This document shows, in pieces, positions 9,484 to 18,057 of a stretch of DNA of 64,000 bases. The position numbers and the translations under genes were made by a program. The notes under the pieces were generated by a model. That model searched no databases, was not told where the DNA came from, and worked only from the letters and a program-made list of their open reading frames with translations. Each line of letters begins with the position of its first letter. Within the stretch, counting starts at the first letter, position 1. The stretch is from Jejuia pallidilutea (GTDB lineage: Bacteria > Bacteroidota > Bacteroidia > Flavobacteriales > Flavobacteriaceae): positions 62,001 to 126,000 of the forward strand of contig NZ_PVEO01000007.1 of NCBI RefSeq assembly GCF_002973595.1, given 5' to 3'.

Positions 9484-10350
9484 ATGTTCCGTTTATTTTT
9501 AAAACACAGAGATAGAATTTCTTTTCGGAATCTATTGAAGTTATTTTTATTTCAAATTAAAAGGGTTTTTAAAATTAGAAATACCCCTGAGTGGTATGGA
9601 TTAAAAGAATATTTTATCAAGTTGGTTAAGCTAGATGGAAAACAAAAAGATGAAGATGGCCAGTTTTATTACACTGAGCTTAATAGCTTGCAATTTAAAC
9701 TAAGAAAACGACCATCTAGCGATATAAGTGTTTTTGGTCAAATATTCGAAGAAGAAGAGTATCGTGCTGTAATAGAGTGCTACATCCAGAGTTTTAAAGC
9801 GGAACCAGTAACTATTATAGATGCAGGTGCTAATATTGGGCTTACCGCGCTATATTTTCACAGAAAATTAAAAACACTAAAGATTTTATGTGTAGAACCA
9901 GATGATGATAATTTTGAAGTATTAAAATACAATATAGAAAATAATGCCGTAAATGCTACTTTACATAAGGCGGGCTTGTGGAATAAGAATACCAACTTAA
10001 CAATTGTCAATGATTTTAGAGACAAAAAAGAATGGTCAGTTAGGGTAAAAGAAAGCTTAGTAGGGGGCTTAAAAGCCATTACTGTAAATTCTTTGCTAAA
10101 GGAAAAAAACTGGGAATACATAGATATATTAAAAGTAGATATTGAAGGAGCAGAAAAGGAAGTTTTTACTACAAATGAAGCAGACATATCCTTTTTAAAA
10201 AAAACAAAATGTATTGCAATAGAAATTCATGATGAGTTTAATTGTAGAGAGGATATTAATAAAATATTAAAAGCCAATAATTTTAATTGTTTTAAAACAG
10301 GAGAACTAACCATTGGTATTAATAAGAATTTTTTAATTGAAGAAAAATAG
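9484..10350 (+). CDS. FkbM family methyltransferase
   Basis: A 288-residue SAM-dependent methyltransferase. Motif I is IIDAGANIGLTALYF at residues 111-125, followed by ILCVEPDDDNFEVLKYNI about 15 residues later and the FkbM signature ILKVDIEGAEKEVF at about 215-228. The family O-methylates sugars or polyketides; here it most probably methylates a sugar hydroxyl, either inside the repeat or as a chain-terminating cap. It begins six bases after the GT10-like gene. A 44-base gap then precedes the acyltransferase, the largest break so far in the cluster apart from a few short spacers. Confidence 0.85.
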   Translation: MFRLFLKHRDRISFRNLLKLFLFQIKRVFKIRNTPEWYGLKEYFIKLVKLDGKQKDEDGQFYYTELNSLQFKLRKRPSSDISVFGQIFEEEEYRAVIECYIQSFKAEPVTIIDAGANIGLTALYFHRKLKTLKILCVEPDDDNFEVLKYNIENNAVNATLHKAGLWNKNTNLTIVNDFRDKKEWSVRVKESLVGGLKAITVNSLLKEKNWEYIDILKVDIEGAEKEVFTTNEADISFLKKTKCIAIEIHDEFNCREDINKILKANNFNCFKTGELTIGINKNFLIEEK

Positions 10351-10394
10351 ACTCCAAAGTTTAAATGTTTTAAACTCCAATCAATTTTGTAAAA

Positions 10395-11834
10395 ATGCTA
10401 TTTAACTCCATAGATTTCGCCATATTTCTACCCATAGTATTTATACTGTATTGGTTTGTGGCACAGTATAATCTCAAATTACAAAATGCGCTTTTGGTTG
10501 TAGCTAGTTATGTGTTTTACGGTTGGTGGGATTGGCGTTTCTTAAGCTTAATCATTTTTAGTTCTTTAATAGATTATACTATTGGTATTCATTTAAAAAA
10601 GGAAAGCCAACTCAATAAAAGAAAAATTTTACTGTGGACGAGTATACTCGTGAATCTAGGTTTTCTAGGCTTTTTTAAATACTATAATTTCTTTGTTGAT
10701 AATTTTATTGAAGCATTTTCGTTTTTCGGACAGCAGATTCAACCCAATACTTTAGATATAATTTTACCCGTTGGTATTAGTTTTTACACCTTTCAAACCT
10801 TAAGTTATACTATTGATGTTTATAAGCGGAAGCTAGAGCCTACTAAAGATATTGTTTCGTTTTTAGCTTTTGTGTCTTTCTTTCCGCAATTGGTTGCAGG
10901 GCCTATTGAGCGCGCTACAAATTTATTACCACAGTTTTATAAGAAAAGAACATTTCACTATTCTAGAGCAGTTGATGGTTGCCGACAAATACTTTGGGGC
11001 TTTTTCAAAAAAGTAGTTATCGCAGACAATTGCGCCGAGTATGCCAATCAGATATTTAATAATTCTGATGATTATTCAGGTAGTACGCTTTTAGTTGGTG
11101 CCTTATTTTTTACATTTCAAATTTATGGGGATTTTTCAGGATATTCAGATATTGCTATTGGTACAGCCAGATTATTTGGGTTTAATTTAAAACAGAATTT
11201 TGCATTTCCATATTTTTCTAGAGACATTGCCGAATTTTGGAGAAGATGGCACATATCCTTATCCACTTGGTTTAGGGATTATTTATACATACCCTTGGGA
11301 GGAAGCAGAGGTGGTACTTGGATGAAAGTGCGTAACACTTTTATTATTTTCTTAGTTAGTGGTTTTTGGCACGGTGCTAATTGGACCTTTATTGTTTGGG
11401 GACTTTTAAATGCCCTGTATTTTTTACCACTTCTACTAGCCAAACGTAATAGAAATAATTTAAATGTTGTTGCTCAAAATAGTGTTTTGCCTAGTATCAA
11501 AGAGTTGTTTAATATATTTGTTACATTCAGTTTAACAGTTATCGCTTGGGTGTTTTTTAGAGCGGAAACCATAGCGCACGCGTTTTCTTATTTAAAAGAA
11601 TTATTTACCGCATCATTATTTTCTATACCTATAATTAGACCAAGTAATATCTTGGTCTTAATCGTGTTTTTTATAATAATTGAATGGTTAGGAAGACGTC
11701 AAAAATATGCTATTCAAACGCTTATGTTCAATACATCAAAACCATTACGATGGAGTTTTTACATGGTTTTGGTAGCGTTAGTTTTTATATTTAGCAATCA
11801 ATCTCAACAAGAATTCATTTATTTTCAATTTTAA
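10395..11834 (+). CDS. MBOAT family O-acyltransferase (AlgI-like)
   Basis: A polytopic inner-membrane protein of 479 residues. It has the AlgI/DltB-type layout: FYGWWDWRFL near 41-50, SYTIDVYKRK near 137, FFPQLVAGPIERATNLLPQF near 162-181, the RDIAEFWRRWHISLSTW block with H286, and FWHGANWTFIVWG with the invariant catalytic His at 326. Such proteins move acetyl groups across the membrane for O-acetylation of exported glycans. The gene lies immediately before a short-gap partner with an SGNH-like fold, the pairing seen in alginate-type acetylation. It probably acetylates the polysaccharide made by this cluster. Confidence 0.92.
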   Translation: MLFNSIDFAIFLPIVFILYWFVAQYNLKLQNALLVVASYVFYGWWDWRFLSLIIFSSLIDYTIGIHLKKESQLNKRKILLWTSILVNLGFLGFFKYYNFFVDNFIEAFSFFGQQIQPNTLDIILPVGISFYTFQTLSYTIDVYKRKLEPTKDIVSFLAFVSFFPQLVAGPIERATNLLPQFYKKRTFHYSRAVDGCRQILWGFFKKVVIADNCAEYANQIFNNSDDYSGSTLLVGALFFTFQIYGDFSGYSDIAIGTARLFGFNLKQNFAFPYFSRDIAEFWRRWHISLSTWFRDYLYIPLGGSRGGTWMKVRNTFIIFLVSGFWHGANWTFIVWGLLNALYFLPLLLAKRNRNNLNVVAQNSVLPSIKELFNIFVTFSLTVIAWVFFRAETIAHAFSYLKELFTASLFSIPIIRPSNILVLIVFFIIIEWLGRRQKYAIQTLMFNTSKPLRWSFYMVLVALVFIFSNQSQQEFIYFQF

Positions 11835-11836
11835 AA

Positions 11837-12745
11837 ATGAAGCGTTTTTTTAAACATATTATACTTTTTGGTTTAATCTTTTTTACTGTAGAAAAAGTAA
11901 CTTGGTTTTTATTGGATGCTACTCCAAAAAGGCAATATGATAAGCGTTTAGAAAAACTCATAAATGGAGAAATTAATAAAGAATTAATTGTACTAGGGTC
12001 ATCAAAAGGTGCTGGGAATATTTTGGCGAATCAGTTAGAAGAAGAAACAGGACTAAGTGCTTATAATCTATCATATCAAGGCTCTAATGTTAATTTTCAT
12101 GAGTTTATATTAAAAACGTTATTAAAGTATAATGAAAAACCAGAAATAATACTTTTGGCTATAGATAATCCTTCTGAGTTTGTTGGAGATATATCTATTC
12201 GTTATCGTGTAGATGTATTGCAGCCTTTAACGAACTATAACTATATAAACACAACACTTATAGATGAAGGTGTAAATAATAAATTATCTCATGTTTTTTT
12301 CTTATCAAGATTAAATAAATCTCATTTTAGGTTTAAAAATAGAACAGCGCCTTCCATGAACCCATTAGATAGTTCTGGTACAATGCCACTTATAAAAAAG
12401 AAAGATTTAGAGTTAATTTACAGTAAAAACAAATCAAGTTATAATACAGCTTTGGAGGAATCATCAAGACTAACATCATTTAAAAATATTCAATACTTAT
12501 GTAAAAAAAATAATATTCAACTTATTCATGTGTTTTCGCCAAGTTATAGATCCTTTAATTTAAGTTTTTTTAATCGTTTTAAAAAGCTCCAAAAGGCTGA
12601 AGAAGGTGTCATTGTTTTCGATACTCTAAAGCCAGAATATAAAAATGCAGATTATTTTTATGATTATGCGCACCTCTTAGAAAACGGCGCAGAAATTTTC
12701 ACTTCAGAAATTAGCGCATTTATAAATAAAAATAATACTAAATGA
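11837..12745 (+). CDS. SGNH-hydrolase-like partner of the MBOAT acyltransferase
   Basis: A 302-residue protein with a single N-terminal membrane segment (residues about 7-28) that would place the remainder in the periplasm. LIVLGSSKGAGNI near residues 49-61 resembles the SGNH block I with Ser in the nucleophile position, and FYDYAHLLENGAEIF near 277-291 supplies a D-x-x-H block V. It starts two bases after the MBOAT stop. In alginate-type systems the MBOAT works with such a periplasmic transferase, and I infer the same here. The overall sequence is divergent, so the fold call is moderate. Confidence 0.6.
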   Translation: MKRFFKHIILFGLIFFTVEKVTWFLLDATPKRQYDKRLEKLINGEINKELIVLGSSKGAGNILANQLEEETGLSAYNLSYQGSNVNFHEFILKTLLKYNEKPEIILLAIDNPSEFVGDISIRYRVDVLQPLTNYNYINTTLIDEGVNNKLSHVFFLSRLNKSHFRFKNRTAPSMNPLDSSGTMPLIKKKDLELIYSKNKSSYNTALEESSRLTSFKNIQYLCKKNNIQLIHVFSPSYRSFNLSFFNRFKKLQKAEEGVIVFDTLKPEYKNADYFYDYAHLLENGAEIFTSEISAFINKNNTK

Positions 12746-12979
12746 TTTGAATCGTTTTCTTTAAGAACTCAATTTGATTTATTGTGTTCAACCGAAAAAG
12801 ATATAAAATTTCTCCAGATAAGGTAATTTTTGGAAGGCATAGTTCTACTAAGCTCAAAAAAGTAAAGAAATATGAGTGGATTTCAACCATTTTTCAGGAA
12901 ATAGGAAAAGTCAATATGAGTTCTAACTCTAAAAAATGTATTTTAGCGATTGTTACAGAAGATTCAACAGCAAGTATTT
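12746..12979 (+). other. Gap with weak coding potential, possible gene remnant
   Basis: This is the longest break within the polysaccharide cluster. An open frame from a GTG at 12784 to 13020 could encode 78 residues (for example ISPDKVIFGRHSS and YEWISTIFQEIGKV), but it runs 41 bases into the following gene in another frame, has no ATG start and matches no family I know. It could be the relic of a gene, a leader region, or chance. No exact TAnnTTTG promoter was seen in it. Confidence 0.3.
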
Positions 12980-14134
12980 ATGAAAAAAATTGGTTTTATT
13001 CCTTTAAGACAAAATTCTAAAGGTATTATTGGGAAAAACAAACGTAAAATGGTGGGTAGGCCACTTTTTACTTGGGTTTTGGGAGAGGCAATACATTCTA
13101 GCTTAGATGTTGTTTATGTTTACACCGATGATGACACTATTATTAATTTTATTGAAAAAGAATACCATTATACCAATAAAATAAAGGTTTTAAAACGCTC
13201 TGGGGCCTCTGCTACAGATACTGCTTCTACTGAAAGTGCTATGATTGAGTTTGCTGAGAAATTATCGTATAATTTTGATGTGTTTTGTTTGCTACAGGCA
13301 ACTTCACCTTTTACCAAAGCAATAGATATAGACAACTGCTTAAGTAAGATTGCAGAAGGAAAGGATTCTGCGCTTACAGTAGTTAATACGCACAGATTTG
13401 TTTGGAATGAAGATGGAACAGCCGTTAATTACAATCCTAAAGAACGCCCAAGACGGCAAGATTTTAAAGGACTTCTAATAGAAAATGGCGCCGTTTATGT
13501 ATGTACTAAAGATGTACTTTTGAATCAAAAAAACAGATTAGGTAATACTATAGGTATTGTAAAAATGCCAGAAGAAAGCTTGCACGAAGTAGATACTGAA
13601 CAGGATTGGATAGTTGTAGAAAACCTATTGATTGAGCGCCAAAGACGAGCCAAACGTTCTGAGAAAATCACACATTTGGTGTTAGATGTTGATGGTGTAT
13701 TTACCAACGGAACTATTGCTTACACAAAAGATGGTGAGCATACCAAAAACTTTGATATGAGAGACGGTATGGGGTTGGAAATTTTAAGACAGTTTGGTGT
13801 TGAGGTTATGGTAATGACGAGCGAACAGTCTCAATTGGTGGCCAAACGCATGGAGAAACTTAAAATTCCGCAAGTGTATTTAGCTGTTAAGGATAAGTAT
13901 ACGCTATTACAAACACTCGCTGCAAGTCAAAACTTTTCATTAAATAATGTGGCTTATGTAGGAGACGACGTAAACGATATGGCAAACATATGTAGTGTTG
14001 GTTGGTCTTTAGCGCCAAACAATGCAATGCCAGAAATAAAGCAGCTTGCTGATGTAGTGCTTTCCAAAAACTCTGGAGCAGGCGCTATTAGGGAGGCTTG
14101 CGAATTTATTATAAACTACAACAAACGCTTTTAG
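12980..14134 (+). CDS. CMP-nonulosonate cytidylyltransferase fused to KdsC-type HAD phosphatase
   Basis: A two-domain cytoplasmic enzyme of 384 residues. Residues 1 to about 225 are a NeuA/CMAS-type cytidylyltransferase: MKKIGFIPLRQNSKGIIGKN carries the CTP-binding loop, and CLLQATSPF plus ENGAVYV are later landmarks. Residues about 230-384 are a KdsC-type HAD phosphatase, with nucleophile pair DVDGVFT (D236, D238) and the acidic GDDVND at 328-333. The ATG at 12980 matches the usual family N-terminus; an upstream TTG in the same frame would add ten unrelated residues. The phosphatase half suggests a 9-phosphate (or KDO-8-phosphate-like) intermediate is dephosphorylated before or during CMP activation. 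The nonulosonate synthase follows nine bases downstream. Sialic acid versus KDN cannot be decided. Confidence 0.88.
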   Translation: MKKIGFIPLRQNSKGIIGKNKRKMVGRPLFTWVLGEAIHSSLDVVYVYTDDDTIINFIEKEYHYTNKIKVLKRSGASATDTASTESAMIEFAEKLSYNFDVFCLLQATSPFTKAIDIDNCLSKIAEGKDSALTVVNTHRFVWNEDGTAVNYNPKERPRRQDFKGLLIENGAVYVCTKDVLLNQKNRLGNTIGIVKMPEESLHEVDTEQDWIVVENLLIERQRRAKRSEKITHLVLDVDGVFTNGTIAYTKDGEHTKNFDMRDGMGLEILRQFGVEVMVMTSEQSQLVAKRMEKLKIPQVYLAVKDKYTLLQTLAASQNFSLNNVAYVGDDVNDMANICSVGWSLAPNNAMPEIKQLADVVLSKNSGAGAIREACEFIINYNKRF

Positions 14135-14143
14135 GCAAAATAT

Positions 14144-15019
14144 ATGAATACCTACAAAAAACCTTATGTTATAGCAGAGATTGGTTGTAATCACAAAGGC
14201 AATATAAACATAGCAAAAGAGCTTATTAAAGTGGCAAAAATATTTTGCGATGCCGATGCTGTAAAGTTTCAAAAGCGAAATAACAAAGAATTACTAACAG
14301 AAGAACAATATAACAAACCCCACCCAAATCCTGTAAATTCCTATGGCGATACTTATGGAGCACATCGTGAGTTTTTGGAATTTGATGTAGAACAGCACAG
14401 ACATCTAAAACTATTTTGTGAAGACATAGGGATAGATTATGCGACTTCGGTTTGGGATGTAACTTCTGCAAAAGAAATAGCGACATTACACCCTAAATTT
14501 ATTAAGATACCATCGGCCTGTAACAATAACACAAAAATGCTAGAATGGTTGTGCAAAAATTATAAAGGCGAACTGCACATTTCCACAGGCATGACTACCA
14601 AAAGCGAAATTGATGATTTGGTGTCGCTCTTTAAATCATACCATCGAAATAAAGATTTGGTGTTGTATAATTGTACTTCGGGCTACCCCGTACCGTTTGA
14701 GGACGTATGTTTATTAGATATTAATTTACTTATCGAAAAGTATGGAAGTGATGTAAAACATATTGGCTTTTCTGGTCATCATTTAGGTATTGCGGTAGAT
14801 GTTGCCGCATACACATTGGGAGCTAATATTGTAGAGCGCCATTATACTTTAGATCGTACTTGGAAGGGTACAGACCACGCCGCATCTTTAGAGCCTATGG
14901 GCTTGCGAAAATTGTCTAGAGACTTACGAGCTGTACACAAGGCACTTCAATTTAAATCAAAAGATATCTTGCCCATAGAGCAAGTACAGCGCGATAAATT
15001 AAAGAACAAAAAAGATTAA
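14144..15019 (+). CDS. NeuB-like nonulosonate (sialic/KDN) synthase, short form
   Basis: A 291-residue TIM-barrel PEP-condensing enzyme. The N-terminus KPYVIAEIGCNHKGNINIAK is the NeuB hallmark, DADAVKFQKRN gives the first Lys, IKIPSACNN and LHISTGM mark later strands, and CTSGYPVPFEDV and IGFSGHHLG near 205 lie at the active site. IVERHYTLDRTWKGTDHAAS closes the barrel. It stops where ordinary bacterial NeuB proteins continue into a roughly 60-residue antifreeze-like SAF domain, which is absent. It would condense PEP with a hexose or hexosamine, perhaps a 6-phosphate since a phosphatase is fused to the neighbour. No NeuC epimerase is present in the window. Confidence 0.87.
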   Translation: MNTYKKPYVIAEIGCNHKGNINIAKELIKVAKIFCDADAVKFQKRNNKELLTEEQYNKPHPNPVNSYGDTYGAHREFLEFDVEQHRHLKLFCEDIGIDYATSVWDVTSAKEIATLHPKFIKIPSACNNNTKMLEWLCKNYKGELHISTGMTTKSEIDDLVSLFKSYHRNKDLVLYNCTSGYPVPFEDVCLLDINLLIEKYGSDVKHIGFSGHHLGIAVDVAAYTLGANIVERHYTLDRTWKGTDHAASLEPMGLRKLSRDLRAVHKALQFKSKDILPIEQVQRDKLKNKKD

Positions 15020-15034
15020 TTTTCAAAGATAGTA

Positions 15035-16435
15035 ATGAAAAAAAAAGTTTTTGTTTTTTTTCCAGATGGTGTAGGGTTACGAAATTTCGCTTTTACCGAT
15101 TTTAAGACCATTGGTGAAGAAATGGGTTTTGATATTACTTACTGGAACAATACTGTTTTTTCTTTAAAAGACAACTTAGGTTTCAATGAAGTTAAAATAG
15201 AAAACCATCAATTACACCCTCTAACGCCTATTTATTCTAGAGCTAGAAAACGTTGTGAATTAAACGTATCTAAAGCTAAATTTAATGACGATGTTTATAC
15301 AACATATAAATTTCCATTCAATTATAACTCAATAAAAAATACATTTAAGAGCTTGTATACAAAGCTCTTAATAGGTGTATATTCCTCTGAAAAAGGTGTT
15401 GAAGCCATCCGAAAAAAAATAAACGCTCTAGAACGAAAAAACCCAAAATATGCTTACTGTAAGGCGCAATTGGAAACACATAAACCCGATATAATTTTTT
15501 GTACCACACAACGCGCAACACAATCTATAAGTGCATTATTAGCGGCAAAAGATTTAGGAATACCAACAGTGGCGTTTGTGTATTCTTGGGATAACGTCCC
15601 TAAAGCAATGCAAGTAGTAGAGACCGATTATTATTGTGTGTGGAGTGAACATATGAAACGAGAGGTATTGCAATACTACCCATTTGTAGATGCGCATCAG
15701 GTGTTTGTAACTGGTACGCCTCAGTTTGAACCGCATTACGATAAACGTTTAAGGGTAAGTAGGGCAGAATTTTTTAAGACTTATAATTTAGACGTTAATA
15801 AAAAATACATCTGCTATTCTGGAGACGATGAAACCACATCGCCTCTAGATCAGTATTATTTAGAAGATTTAGCACATGCCGTTAAAAATTTAAATAAGGA
15901 GGGTTATAATTTGGGGGTTATTTACAGAAAATGCCCTGTAGATTTTACCAATAGATTCGATGCTGTAATTAATGCCAATAAAGATATAATTGAAGTTTTA
16001 GATCCTATTTGGAAGCAAGTAGGCAGCCAATGGAACCAAGTGTTACCAGCAAAAGAAGACTTTAAAATGTTACATAACGTGTGTGAACATAGCGAGTTTG
16101 TAACCAATGTATGTTCCTCTACGGTTTTTGATTTTGTGGCGCATAACAAATCCTGCATTTATTATAATTACGAGCAGCCACAGTTAAAAAAAGGAATTCG
16201 AGATATAGGGCAAAATTACAAGTACGTACACTTTAGAAGCATGCCTAGTGATAAAGCTGCTGTATTTTGTACAGATAAAAAGAACTTGCAAGATTTGGTA
16301 AAACAAATACTAGATGGTAAATTATCCAATGTTGAAGCGGGTAAAAAATGGTACGAAATTATAGTTGGAAAAACACCAACACTTGCCTCTGAGAATATTT
16401 GGAAATCTATAAATTCAATATTGAACAAGAAATAA
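15035..16435 (+). CDS. Putative GT-B-like glycosyltransferase, candidate nonulosonate transferase
   Basis: A 466-residue cytoplasmic protein in two Rossmann-like halves. PDIIFCTTQRATQSISALLA near 150-169, TVAFVYSWDN near 178 and DYYCVWSEHMKREVLQYYP near 195 resemble proteins of the CDP-glycerol/UDP-GT superfamily, as does VFVTGTPQFEPHYDKRL near 221. The C-terminal half has NVCSSTVFDFVAHNKSCIYY near 360, a typical GT-B donor-side helix. It follows the CMP-nonulosonate pair by 15 bases, making it the most likely user of that CMP sugar, but this rests on position only. No family name is claimed. Confidence 0.5.
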   Translation: MKKKVFVFFPDGVGLRNFAFTDFKTIGEEMGFDITYWNNTVFSLKDNLGFNEVKIENHQLHPLTPIYSRARKRCELNVSKAKFNDDVYTTYKFPFNYNSIKNTFKSLYTKLLIGVYSSEKGVEAIRKKINALERKNPKYAYCKAQLETHKPDIIFCTTQRATQSISALLAAKDLGIPTVAFVYSWDNVPKAMQVVETDYYCVWSEHMKREVLQYYPFVDAHQVFVTGTPQFEPHYDKRLRVSRAEFFKTYNLDVNKKYICYSGDDETTSPLDQYYLEDLAHAVKNLNKEGYNLGVIYRKCPVDFTNRFDAVINANKDIIEVLDPIWKQVGSQWNQVLPAKEDFKMLHNVCEHSEFVTNVCSSTVFDFVAHNKSCIYYNYEQPQLKKGIRDIGQNYKYVHFRSMPSDKAAVFCTDKKNLQDLVKQILDGKLSNVEAGKKWYEIIVGKTPTLASENIWKSINSILNKK

Positions 16436-16436
16436 G

Positions 16437-17102
16437 TTGAATAATTATTACAATAAAATAAAAGAAGATTTTTTAGTTGAAGCACCATCGCTTTTTAGAT
16501 TTGGTAGTATTAACGATGGCGGGTATTATTTAACCCCTAACACCATAACTTCGTCCCATTTGTTGTTTAGTGGCGGCATATCTTCAAATTTAGAGTTTGA
16601 ATACGATATATTTCGCTTTAATAAACATATAGAAATTGTAATGGTAGATCCTACCGTTTCTGGATATAAGTTAATTTTAAAAGGTTTAGCAAGATTATTT
16701 TTTAAAAAACCAGAAAAGATAAGATATATATTCAACGCATTAATTTTTAATTATCTTGTTAGGCAGAAAAGATGCAGCCATTTAAAACTTTGGTTAAAAA
16801 AGCCAGAACGTATTTTTAAACTTATTGAAGGTAAAGTTAATTCTAAAAGCGGCATATTGTTAAAGCTAGATATAGAAGGAAGCGAATATGATTTTTTAGA
16901 TGAAATAACATCAAATTTAAAACAGTTTTCAGCTTTAGTTTTTGAGTTTCATGATATGCATAAACATCATAAAAAGGTTTATGATTTTATAGCAATGTCT
17001 AGACCGCAATTTAGCCTGGTATTTATTGGCGAAAACCCATCGGGAGGTTATGATAGAAATGGGCAACCAAAATGTATTGAAATTACCTTAGAACGACTGT
17101 GA
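16437..17102 (+). CDS. FkbM-like methyltransferase-related protein
   Basis: A 221-residue protein whose second half carries ILLKLDIEGSEYDFLDEI near residues 138-155, the FkbM-type motif, followed by ALVFEFHDMHKH. The N-terminal part (GSINDGGYYLTPN, then HLLFSGGISSNLEFEYDIF) gives a less clear SAM site than the gene at 9484. The start is TTG at 16437, one base after the previous stop; the reading frame from there is uninterrupted. It is probably a sugar methyltransferase or a diverged relative. The PSGGYDRNGQPKCIEITL C-terminus resembles FkbM-like proteins found in flavobacterial glycan clusters from memory. Confidence 0.55.
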   Translation: MNNYYNKIKEDFLVEAPSLFRFGSINDGGYYLTPNTITSSHLLFSGGISSNLEFEYDIFRFNKHIEIVMVDPTVSGYKLILKGLARLFFKKPEKIRYIFNALIFNYLVRQKRCSHLKLWLKKPERIFKLIEGKVNSKSGILLKLDIEGSEYDFLDEITSNLKQFSALVFEFHDMHKHHKKVYDFIAMSRPQFSLVFIGENPSGGYDRNGQPKCIEITLERL

Positions 17103-17112
17103 AATATTAATA

Positions 17113-18057
17113 ATGAGTAACCAATACCCTGAAATATCGTTTGTAAGTCCTGTTTACAGAGCCGAAAATATGCTTCCTGAACTTGTTTCAGAAATACAAA
17201 AGGTAATGGTGAAAATAAACAAGACCTACGAGATTATTTTAGTGGACGATAGAAGTCCAGATGATAGTTGGCTGGTAATGAAAAGTTTGTCCTCTAAATT
17301 CCCAGAAGTAAAAAGTATTAGATTAAGTAGAAATTTTGGGCAACACCCAACGATAATGGCTGGTTTATCTCAAGCCAAAGGCAATTGGGTTGTTGTAATG
17401 GATTGCGATTTACAAGACCAACCCAAAGAGGTTGAGAAATTATACAACAAAGCCTTAGAGGGATTTGATGCTGTTTTGGCAAGCCGTCATCAAAGACAAG
17501 ACACTTTTACCAAAAAGTTTTTTTCTAAGTTTTTTTCAAAACTGTATGTATATTTAACCGACTCTGATTTTGATAATAACATTGCAAATTTTGGTGTTTA
17601 CAACTCAAAGGTTATAAAAGAGGTCTTAAAAATGGATGATTATATAAAGTCTTTTCCACTTTTTGTAAACTGGGTAGGTTACAAATCAACCTCGGTAAAA
17701 GTAGAGCATGCGCCAAGAATTTCGGGTAAAACTACATACACCTATTCCAAGTTGCTAAGCTTGGCATTTAATACGATAATTTCCTTTTCAAATAAACCAC
17801 TAAAGATTTTTGTTAAGTTTGGCATAATAGTATCGTTAATTTCTTTTTTAATAGGGGTATATACAATTTATAAATATTTTACGGGACAGATAACCGTTTT
17901 GGGATACAGTTCGCTTATGGTTTCTATATGGTTTCTTTCGGGAGTTTTAATTACCATTATTGGTGTAGTAGGAATTTATATTGGTAAAATATTTGATCAA
18001 ACTAAAAATAGGGCACCTTATATTATAGATAAAATAATTGATAATGAAGTACAATAA
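17113..18057 (+). CDS. GT2 family polyprenyl-phosphate glycosyltransferase, membrane-anchored
   Basis: A 314-residue GtrB/DPM1-type enzyme. The catalytic GT-A domain has ISFVSPVYRAENMLP, IILVDDRSPDDSW near 40-52, RLSRNFGQHPTIMAGLSQAK near 73-92 and VVMDCDLQDQPKEV near 97-110 with the metal-binding D-x-D. Two transmembrane helices follow at about 232-255 and 265-290. Enzymes of this type load a sugar from a nucleotide donor onto undecaprenyl phosphate for use outside the membrane by GT-C transferases, and GT-C-like proteins are encoded further along this cluster. The related gene at 30442 has the same layout. Confidence 0.87.
   Translation: MSNQYPEISFVSPVYRAENMLPELVSEIQKVMVKINKTYEIILVDDRSPDDSWLVMKSLSSKFPEVKSIRLSRNFGQHPTIMAGLSQAKGNWVVVMDCDLQDQPKEVEKLYNKALEGFDAVLASRHQRQDTFTKKFFSKFFSKLYVYLTDSDFDNNIANFGVYNSKVIKEVLKMDDYIKSFPLFVNWVGYKSTSVKVEHAPRISGKTTYTYSKLLSLAFNTIISFSNKPLKIFVKFGIIVSLISFLIGVYTIYKYFTGQITVLGYSSLMVSIWFLSGVLITIIGVVGIYIGKIFDQTKNRAPYIIDKIIDNEVQ

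Noticed and set aside
12950-12979. Upstream TTG start adding ten residues to the cytidylyltransferase
   Set aside because: The family N-terminus begins exactly at the ATG at 12980, and the extra residues look unrelated.
12784-13020. 78-residue open frame before the CMP-nonulosonate synthetase
   Set aside because: It starts with GTG, overlaps the following certain gene by 41 bases in another frame and matches nothing known; described as a gap, not called as a gene.
18038-18043. TTG start two codons before the acyltransferase ATG
   Set aside because: ATG at 18044 is a better start, and the two extra codons carry no family signal.
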